The notes beneath the pieces are model-generated. The model did no database searches. It was not told where the DNA came from and worked only from the letters and a program-made list of their open reading frames with translations. From NCBI RefSeq assembly GCF_000428725.1, contig NZ_AUAM01000027.1, positions 1 to 64,000 on the forward strand: 64,000 bases of DNA, written 5' to 3'. The stretch comes from Psychromonas aquimarina ATCC BAA-1526 (GTDB lineage Bacteria > Pseudomonadota > Gammaproteobacteria > Enterobacterales > Psychromonadaceae). Below, piece by piece: positions 1 through 6,900 of the stretch (the first letter of the stretch is position 1; every line of letters starts with the position of its first letter). The position numbers and the translations under genes were made by a program.

Positions 1-1
1 G

Positions 2-379
2 TTAGCCATTATTGACCCATTCAACGCTATATATATCCGAATTTTCGTGTAAGAATTTATCGAATATATCTTTAAGTTGAATTGCATTTTCAATATTTTT
101 ATTACGACCTAAAATGCGCTCAAAGAAACTCTGCTCGGCTTTTATAGCAATGCTATAAGCATTATTTTCAACAAAGCCACACGAAACTTCAACAGCAGAA
201 GCGTAAGGCTCCGAAAAGAAGAGCTGACATCCCCAGTCTTCACCTAAATAATCAGCACTCAATTCACTAGGAAGCCTTTTACAAAGCCATTTAGCTAAGT
301 TGATAGCCTTACCTGTTTGCTCATTTTCCAACGAATAGTCACTGAATATATTGGTTTCGAAATATACTTGATGTTCCAT
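2..379 (-). CDS. Integron cassette protein, unknown function
   Basis: A 125-residue soluble protein with no signal peptide or membrane segment and no family I recognise. It is rich in aromatic and acidic residues. It is the cargo of the third cassette from the integrase: it reads away from the integrase, its start lies about 13 bases from the attC site at 392-503, and its stop codon TAA sits inside the core (GCTAAC) of the next attC, whose first bases begin at position 1 of the window. A stop codon inside attC is common in cassettes. No cassette promoter is obvious, so expression probably depends on upstream promoters. The coding sequence appears complete; only its downstream attC runs off the window. 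Confidence 0.75.
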   Translation of the reverse strand: MEHQVYFETNIFSDYSLENEQTGKAINLAKWLCKRLPSELSADYLGEDWGCQLFFSEPYASAVEVSCGFVENNAYSIAIKAEQSFFERILGRNKNIENAIQLKDIFDKFLHENSDIYSVEWVNNG

Positions 380-391
380 AAGTACACCTGA

Positions 392-503
392 TGGCTAACG
401 CCCGCGTTAAACGGCGCTGAAGGCTGGCTTTGTTTTTGCGGGCTTTCTCTTTGCAAAAATAATGACCAGCCGTAATGCGTCCGATTAAACGATTTGTTAG
501 TTG
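392..503 (-). repeat. attC recombination site between cassettes 2 and 3
   Basis: The outer ends are imperfect complements: GGCTAAC near 393-399 and GTTAGTT at 496-502, the places of the integrase core boxes. Next come GCGTTAAACGG and CCGATTAAACG, then an inner imperfect inverted repeat (GGCTGG near 422-427 against CCAGCC near 466-471). This is the architecture of a chromosomal-integron attC, with single-strand folding ends and a variable centre. Its centre closely matches the decayed sequence at 54061-54123. Confidence 0.8.
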
Positions 504-739
504 ATTGCTTACTTGAAACAAACAACCAACGCTAATTTAAGTTCGGCGCGTATTCAGAAGTGAAGTGCGTTTGCACCCACCGCCACGACACACTAAACCG
601 ATGAATTTGAGCCTTTTATAAAGCTCAAATTGATAAACTCTAAACAACTCAAAAGGCGAAAACACACCGGTTCAAAACGCCTGACCTTTGAGTTTAAAAC
701 CACACCAAGTAACCTAAATTTCTTTTAGATTCGTGGGGG
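504..739 (-). other. Integron cassette 2, without a convincing gene
   Basis: This roughly 240-base cassette lies between two attC sites. It has no ORF with a normal start and ribosome binding site. The longest minus-strand frame is about 37 codons from a GTG, rich in hydrophobic and cysteine residues, and I do not trust it as a gene. A short inverted repeat (AATTTGAGC near 604-612 with GCTCAAATT near 621-629) could act as a transcription terminator or as a structured RNA. Gene-less cassettes of this size are known from chromosomal integrons, where some carry promoters or small RNAs. Which applies here cannot be told from sequence. Confidence 0.6.
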
Positions 740-841
740 CAACTAACGCCGCGTTAAGCGGACTAAAATAGTGGGTTAAAATGTGTAGCGAAGCGAAACG
801 TAACCCACTGTTTTAGTTCCGTTTAAATGCCTTGTTAGCTG
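740..841 (-). repeat. attC recombination site between cassettes 1 and 2
   Basis: The ends AACTAAC (741-747) and GTTAGCT (834-840) are the core boxes. Next inside are CGCGTTAAGCGG and CCGTTTAAATGCC, and then a long imperfect stem: GGACTAAAATAGTGGGTTA against TAACCCACTGTTTTAGTTCC. The loop is AT-rich with a GAAGCGAAA-type centre. The spacing and the pattern of unpaired bases are typical of attC, and this is the clearer of the two complete sites. Confidence 0.87.
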
Positions 842-873
842 TATTTAAGGTAAACTCCACTTCTTGATACATG

Positions 874-1338
874 TTATATGTTTGGCTCTAAAGTAATATC
901 AAAATCACGAAATAGCTCTGCAATTACTGGATCATTCGGAATGGGTAGTGTTCCAGCCGAAATTACAGCATTTCTAGCAGAAGCACATACTTTTACATCA
1001 CCACGATTAGGCTTAACTCTCAAGACAAGACCATCTACCGAAACTCGAATAGCCAGCGTGCATGTCTTACCTTTCATAGAAGGATCTATTCGCCAATTTC
1101 GACCTATTTTTTTTTGAATTAAGTCTTGGTAAAAGTTTATTTCAGAAAGCTGTTTCGAATTTTGTGCATTGGAAAGCTCGCTATCAAACGCCCTTTCCAT
1201 CTGATTATCAAGTTCAGCTTGGTGTAAATACTCTTTTTCTGTGACAGATTTATCTACCTTATTGTTTAAACTACAGCCATAACTGCCCGTTAATATAAGT
1301 GCAATAAATACAGGTTTAAATATATTTTGTATTTTCAT
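874..1338 (-). CDS. Cassette-borne lipoprotein with a TolA C-terminal-like domain
   Basis: A 154-residue protein starting at the ATG at 1338; a longer in-frame start 24 codons upstream is less likely because the hydrophobic leader begins at 1338. Residues 1-22 form a lipoprotein signal ending in GSYGC, giving Cys22 as the lipid-attached residue. Residues about 45-65 are charged and probably helical. Residues 70-154 resemble domain III of TolA: an EINFYQ..I..KI..NW start, KGKTCTLAIRVS-DG, a second cysteine in DVKVC, and a C-terminal FRDFDITLEP like TolA's FKNAPLDFKP. The two cysteines match the TolA disulfide. TolA itself is an inner-membrane protein; here the membrane helix and long coil are replaced by a lipid anchor. 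It is the first cassette after attI, the position most likely to be expressed. Its role is unknown. Confidence 0.75.
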   Translation of the reverse strand: MKIQNIFKPVFIALILTGSYGCSLNNKVDKSVTEKEYLHQAELDNQMERAFDSELSNAQNSKQLSEINFYQDLIQKKIGRNWRIDPSMKGKTCTLAIRVSVDGLVLRVKPNRGDVKVCASARNAVISAGTLPIPNDPVIAELFRDFDITLEPNI

Positions 1339-1467
1339 ATTTATTTCTTTGATTTTAATAATAAAGTTAACCAGACAAATACGTCTAGTGCCGTGAGAGC
1401 GTAATAGCAATTTCTGTTTTTACTTAAAAGTAAATTTCCGATATCTAGATGCATCAATATACCTGAC

Positions 1468-1657
1468 AGCTAACATCTTATTAGACGGAAAACTTCCGTG
1501 TTTCCACAAGAAAGGCGCCCATCAAAAATTTATAATAAAAACAAAGCTTACATTTCTTAATGCTGTTTATCAAACACTTATATTTTGTAATAGGATTTAT
1601 CTATTGTAGAAAGGCGGAAAAGTTCCGTATTTACGGTGGAAACACGGAACATGACCT
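1468..1657 (-). other. Putative attI and integrase upstream region
   Basis: A GTTAGCT core (minus strand, 1474 to 1468) marks the junction where cassette 1 joined attI; it is the same heptamer that ends the attC at 834-840. The rest, up to the integrase promoter, should hold the attI and integrase-binding sequences. It contains two near-identical palindromes (around 1486-1499 and 1615-1628, differing at one base) and a perfect 12-base inverted repeat, TTCCGTGTTTCC at 1494-1505 with GGAAACACGGAA at 1638-1649. attI sites are not conserved enough to fix their limits by eye. Confidence 0.55.
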
Positions 1658-1679
1658 ACACTGTATACGCAAACAGTGT
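1658..1679. promoter_or_regulatory. LexA (SOS) box in front of the integrase
   Basis: The sequence CTGT-N8-ACAG occupies 1661-1676, extended to a perfect ACACTGT/ACAGTGT palindrome at 1658-1679. This matches the gammaproteobacterial LexA operator. It lies 24 bases before the integrase ATG, where LexA boxes repress intI genes in Vibrio and in mobile integrons. It is intact although the gene behind it is not. Confidence 0.78.
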
Positions 1680-1702
1680 TTTTTTTAGATTGGAAAAATA
1701 AT

Positions 1703-2239
1703 ATGCCGCCACCATTTTTAAATTCGGTTACTGAAATGATGAGATTAAAACGCTATGCAAAACGGACCATTGAAAATTATATTTACTGGATAAAAGCGTT
1801 TATCAATTTTCATCATCAGCAGCACCCGATAAAATGTAACAGCACAGAAGTTGAGCAGTTGTTATCCTACCTTGCCAATAAACGCGGCGTCGCACCAAAC
1901 ACTCAGGCATTAGCACTGAATGCTCCGGTCTTTTTATATAAAGAGAGTTCCCGTCAAATCAGCTAAGTAGGGCTCCAGAACCTGATCACCTTAGACATCA
2001 TCATATCAATGAGACAAGTTTGCAGAAAAGCATTAGAAGTACAACTAAAAGAGTGCAGATTTTTAAAAATGTAACCTGTCATACTTTGCGGCACTCTTTT
2101 GCTACGCATCTGCTGCAGCGCAGATATCAGAACCGTACAGGAGCAGCTTGGGCATAATGATATTCGTACCACTCAAATTTACACACACGTTCTGCAGGCA
2201 GGCGCTAATTGTGTACGCAGCCCGCTCTCTGATTTATAA
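1703..2239 (+). pseudogene. intI: Integron integrase (IntI), internally deleted and frameshifted
   Basis: Residues 1-84 from the ATG at 1703 are the N-terminal SAM-like domain of an integron tyrosine recombinase (YAKRTIENYIYWIKAFINFH, LALNAPVFLYKE). Homology then jumps to the C-terminal part in the same plus strand: HHHINETSLQ (about 1997-2026), the [13 protein letters not shown] box with its Arg and His (about 2077-2115), then a frame change near 2115-2120, then [19 protein letters not shown] with IYTHVL carrying the catalytic Tyr, ending at 2239. About 120-130 codons are missing, including the first catalytic Arg box and the integron-specific insertion. It cannot encode an active recombinase. 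It is divergent from the cassettes, as usual for intI. Confidence 0.9.
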
Positions 2240-2251
2240 AACGTCAGATAC

Positions 2252-2280
2252 AAAAAAGCCCCGCAGGCTGCGAGGCTTTG
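2252..2280 (-). terminator. Intrinsic terminator of the pfa operon
   Basis: On the minus strand AAAGCC-CGCAG / CTGCG-GGCTTT forms a compact GC-rich hairpin followed by a run of six T. It starts about 26 bases after the pfaD stop. It would also sit just after the integrase remnant on the plus strand. Confidence 0.8.
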
Positions 2281-2305
2281 TTCATTAAATTCCAAACTAC
2301 ACAAC

Positions 2306-3901
2306 CTACTCCGGCGAATAACCCAGCAGACTCTGCTCTAAACTCACTCCCTGCAGTTTAAGCTGGTTGACCCGCTGCAGGTATGCTGCGCCTTTAAGCA
2401 GGTGCAGTGCAACATCAACGGCTTTGCGCTGACTGTATTCCTGCAGATAAGTGCCCTTCACCCAGCTGTTAAATGCGCCTAAGCTTGGACCGGCCCAGAT
2501 CTGGTAATCCATTTCACGGCCCTTTTCGCCGATATTTGACCAGCGTGAAGACAGTCCTAAATACCAGCGGAAAATCAGCGCCATTTTACGTTTAGGACTG
2601 CTTTGTGCGCGTGCCAGCATTTCCGGATCCCGCTCATGGAAAAAGTCAATAGTACCTGCCCAGACATCATCAAGGTTCTGACGGAAAATCTGTTTCTCGA
2701 TTTTCTCCCGTTCAGCAGCCGGAATCGCTTCAATTGAATCATAATTCATATACAGGTCATAAAGCTTGTTGGCACGCATGGCAAACATCGAGCCGCGTTT
2801 TACTACCTGCAGCTTTACGCCCATTTCAAACATATCGGCAGCGGGTGCCATAGTTACATCGGCCATTTCAACGCCGGCTAATAATTTGCGGGTATGCTCA
2901 GAAGCTCCCGCCTCTATACAAGCCTGGTTTACCGAACCAAGCACAATATAAGCTGCGCCCATATTAAAGGCGGCCAAGGCGGCTTCCGGGGTTCCGATAC
3001 CGCCACCTGCACCAACGCGCAGCGCCGGAGAAAAATTGTACTGCGCCTGGATTTCATCACGCAGAGTAATAATAGTCGGCAGCAGGGTTAAAAACGGACG
3101 GTTATCCGTATGACCGCCGGAGTCCGCTTCTGCAGTAATATCATCGGCCATTGGTACACGTTTTGAAAGCTCAGCCTGCAGCGGAGTAATTTTGCCCTGC
3201 GCCAGCAGTTTATCAACCAGCTTCTGCGGTGCAGGCTCCATAAAACGGCGGCCTACTTCAGTACGAGATACCTTAGCAATTACCTTATTGCCGATATTAA
3301 CCGTACCGTCGGCATTTTCCGATAATCCTGCTAAACGGTACCAGACGATATGTTCAGTCAGTCCTAAATAAGCGGAAGCTTCAACGGTATCTACACCGAG
3401 TTTTAAGAAACGTTCAACGGCGCCGCGCTCTAATGCTTCTTCAGCAGGTGCGTGGATCAAGTTTACCGCAAAGGGGCCGTTCGGTAATTCCGCCTGAATA
3501 CGTTTAATTGAATCTTCAATCACATCGGGCACTAAACCGGCAGCACCAAATGAACATAAAAAACCTGCTTTACCTAAAGCGATAACCAGTTCAACGGAAG
3601 CAATGCCGTTAGCCATTGCACCGCCGTGATAGGCATATTTAACATTGTGCTGCTGTTTAAATGCGGCATCACCTAAATCTTCAGGATTAAGCGCCTGGGC
3701 AAACGCGAGTACTGCCTCAGTTCCTTGTGCGGAAACTTCCTGGCTCAACCCTAAACCGGCACCGTTTTGTGCAAGGTAAACCGGTTTTTTTAAATCCATT
3801 AAGCGTTTTCTGATTTCACTGCTTTCGCTGTTAACCGCAGCGGCTTCTACCTGCCACGCCCAGTTGATCTGATTTTTATTGTTAAAACTTAAAGCTGACA
3901 T
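2306..3901 (-). CDS. pfaD: PfaD, enoyl reductase of the PUFA synthase
   Basis: A 531-residue flavin-dependent enoyl reductase of the 2-nitropropane-dioxygenase / FabK TIM-barrel type, the usual length for PfaD. It reduces the enoyl intermediates on the PfaA carrier domains. Visible features are the N-terminal region with YLAQNGAGLGLSQEVSAQG, the barrel strand KYAYHGGAMANGIASVELV, and the FMN phosphate-binding stretch RVGAGGGIGTPEAALAAFNMGA with GSVNQACIEAGAS. The start ATG at 3901 has AGGAAAAAT upstream. It is the last gene of the operon, 91 bases after pfaC, and is followed by the terminator at 2252-2280. Confidence 0.95.
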   Translation of the reverse strand: MSALSFNNKNQINWAWQVEAAAVNSESSEIRKRLMDLKKPVYLAQNGAGLGLSQEVSAQGTEAVLAFAQALNPEDLGDAAFKQQHNVKYAYHGGAMANGIASVELVIALGKAGFLCSFGAAGLVPDVIEDSIKRIQAELPNGPFAVNLIHAPAEEALERGAVERFLKLGVDTVEASAYLGLTEHIVWYRLAGLSENADGTVNIGNKVIAKVSRTEVGRRFMEPAPQKLVDKLLAQGKITPLQAELSKRVPMADDITAEADSGGHTDNRPFLTLLPTIITLRDEIQAQYNFSPALRVGAGGGIGTPEAALAAFNMGAAYIVLGSVNQACIEAGASEHTRKLLAGVEMADVTMAPAADMFEMGVKLQVVKRGSMFAMRANKLYDLYMNYDSIEAIPAAEREKIEKQIFRQNLDDVWAGTIDFFHERDPEMLARAQSSPKRKMALIFRWYLGLSSRWSNIGEKGREMDYQIWAGPSLGAFNSWVKGTYLQEYSQRKAVDVALHLLKGAAYLQRVNQLKLQGVSLEQSLLGYSPE

Positions 3902-3992
3902 ATTTTTCCTGAAAATGGCAGGCTAAACCCGCGATTTTTAATTGTTATTCCTTATATGCAGCACTGTTTTCATGCAGTACTGCAGCCGTCGT

Positions 3993-6900
3993 TTATGCTT
4001 CGACGATACTCAATACGATGTTTTTAACTTCGTAGATACGCAGGCCGTCTTTGGATAAGTTAGCATCACCAACTAAACGTACTTCACCAGATTCACGGAT
4101 GATATCAGTAATATGCACATCTAAGCTCATCTGTTTATTAAGCGGGGTGATCTGACCACGGTATTTCCAGATAACATTAGTCAGCGGCGCTGCAAAGCGC
4201 GGATTACTAAACTGCGCGCCTAAATCATTTTTCAATGCATAGGTCTGCAGCAGCTCGATAATCGCTTCCACACCAAGTGACCCCGGCATTACCGGATCCT
4301 GATGGAAATGGTAACGGAAGAACCAGTCACTGGCATCAATAGTACGTTCACCATAAATGTAGGCAAGTCCGGCTTTACCGCCGCCTTCAACAACTGACAC
4401 CGTATCAACAAAGTTCATCTGTCCGCCTGCTAAACGGTAATGCGGTTTAGCATCCGGCGCCTGGAAGAACGGCAGCTGTTTATTAGTTAAATCAAAGCGT
4501 TCAATCTGCGCCTCCGGGGTATTGTTATCAACAAACCAGGCATGGGTGATTTTACCGTTATCAATACCTAACTGGTTAGTCAGAGATTCAGCACTAAAGT
4601 AACCAAATACCGCATTACCTTTATAGAAGGTTTCACCGTCAACCAGCAGATCAAAAGTAAAGCTTTGAATAATCGCGCCGCCGGCCATACTGGTGCTCAG
4701 TAAAACCGATTTATTGACAATAGTTTTACCGCGCAGATCAATTTTCTTAAGCAGTTCACCGCTGCCGTCAAGGTTACGGAAGAACAGATCTTTTTCCGGA
4801 TATTTAAGCGTGGTGCCCATATAACCGGAGATAAAACCGTTCGGCTGCAGTGCAATTTCCATAATCAGTGAATAAGGCATCCAGTTATCTACGCTGTTTT
4901 TAGTAAAGTACCAGGCATCATGCGGTACATAATACTCTGCAATACAGCTGGACGGATTTTTTAGATCCAGGCGTTTACCTTTTACTTCCACCACTTGAGT
5001 CACAACCTGCAGATCGCCGCAGGGAGTACGCGGCGGAATGCGTCCCTGATAAACATCAAAGTCAGGGCCGAAACATTTTGAGATATTACCAGTAGCAAAC
5101 TCAAACATATGCCAGGGAGTAAACGGGACCTGATCAGGAGTGCGGTTCTGCCCGGCCACTAGCGGTGCTTCAAAATGTTTAATCGGCACCACGCCTTTTT
5201 CACGATGTGCACTTAAATCTGATTCCACACGCATTAAAGGACGCTGTGCATGCTTAAACGGCTGCACACCGCGTTCATCGGTTATCAGGTTATTTTCAAG
5301 CTCATGAATAGCGGCACTGTCGATATCTTCAATATGTTTTTCTAATTCCGTTAATGCACTGTCAACTGAAACACTGGTTGAACCTAATGTCCGCACCACA
5401 TTATTCGGCAGTGTTACCGGGTAAGGCGAATTCGCATCCTGCTCTTTAATTTCCACACAGAGGTTTTTAAAATCAACAACCACTTTACCGTCGAGTATAA
5501 TATCAATATTCGCTTTGATAAACGGACGCGGCGACATGCCCATTTCGGTGACTTCCATGCGGTATGTCAGAGTATTAGTCTGCGGAACAACCTGACCGCG
5601 GCAGCGAACTGTCTGTGCCTGTCCGGCCATCGGCTGGAAACGCGCATTATTAACTTCACTGTTCATGCCTAACCAGAGCATAAAGAACATCGCCATCTGT
5701 CCGCAGCCTTCCGACATTAATGAACCGGCCATCACCTGATCACCTTTAAAGTGACACGGGAAATACCAGTGATCCGGATCCAGATCTTTCTGCCCTTCTA
5801 ATAAACCCAGTCCCCAGTGGCCGCCGCGTGGATCAATTTTAGTGATACGCTCAATCATCAGGAATTTTTCCGATGAGAATTTCAGTGACGGGTTACGCCC
5901 CTGCTGATCATATTCAGGTCCGAAACAGCCGCTAATATCACCGTTAACCAGTTTCATCATATCGTCATAACCATACAGGGTACGGTCATTACTGATCAGC
6001 GGTTTAAAATAAGATTTCTGCGCATTAGCAAATTCCGCTTTGTCTTTGTCGTTATGGATAACTCCTTTGCCGTCAGCCAGCTCTTCATCGGTGAAGAAAC
6101 CGGCACAGCCGTTGCGCATAATCAGTACTTTTTTATCACCAACGTAACAGTCGTAATGGAAGAAGAACAGCAACTGTTCACCGTTTTTCGCGTAGGAGTC
6201 GATATGAATTTCATAACGCAGGGTTTCACCGCCGAAGGCCATCTCTTCTAAGAAAGTTAATTCACAGTCAAGCAGACGGTAAACACGCTCACTTTTATTC
6301 TGGAAATCAATACCGATAAAGGAGATCAGCATTAAATCACACTGACCGGATTCAACCGATACCGACCAGGGGATCTGACCGTCAATTAAAAACGGCGCAT
6401 CTACAGGAATATCGTATTCCGTTGCCATATAAGATTTTTTATATTCATTAACCTTAGCATCCAGGTCGGTAACCCGTGTTACCAGCAGGTAATCTGTGGT
6501 CGGCAGGCGTACGCGGCGTGCATAGCTGTCGATAATAGAATATTCACTGCCGAATACTTTAGCAATATCACCTTCTGCAAACTCCACTAAATCTGCCGTA
6601 TCGTAGATCACCTGCTTAGGTTTATTAAAACGCTCAACTAAATTGAGCGGCGGATAAGCGTAACCTGAACTGCCCTTTATTTGAAAACCTGGTGTCTGCA
6701 AAGCAGGAGCCGCACTAAGCAATGCATTCGGCGCTGTAGTTAAAGGCGACCCAGCCAGCACCTGCGTCTGCAGCTCAATCAGTTTAGCAATCTGCTGCTC
6801 GGCCGCCAAACGGGAGCGGATAAATGCCTGGTGCGTTTTAGTCTGCTGGGCAATCTCTTTAGTGGTTTTACTGATCACACTGTTGTATTCACTGTTTGAA

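Noticed and set aside
1963-2172. Minus-strand 69-codon ORF over the integrase remnant
   Set aside because: It lies opposite clearly recognisable IntI C-terminal sequence and has no features of its own.
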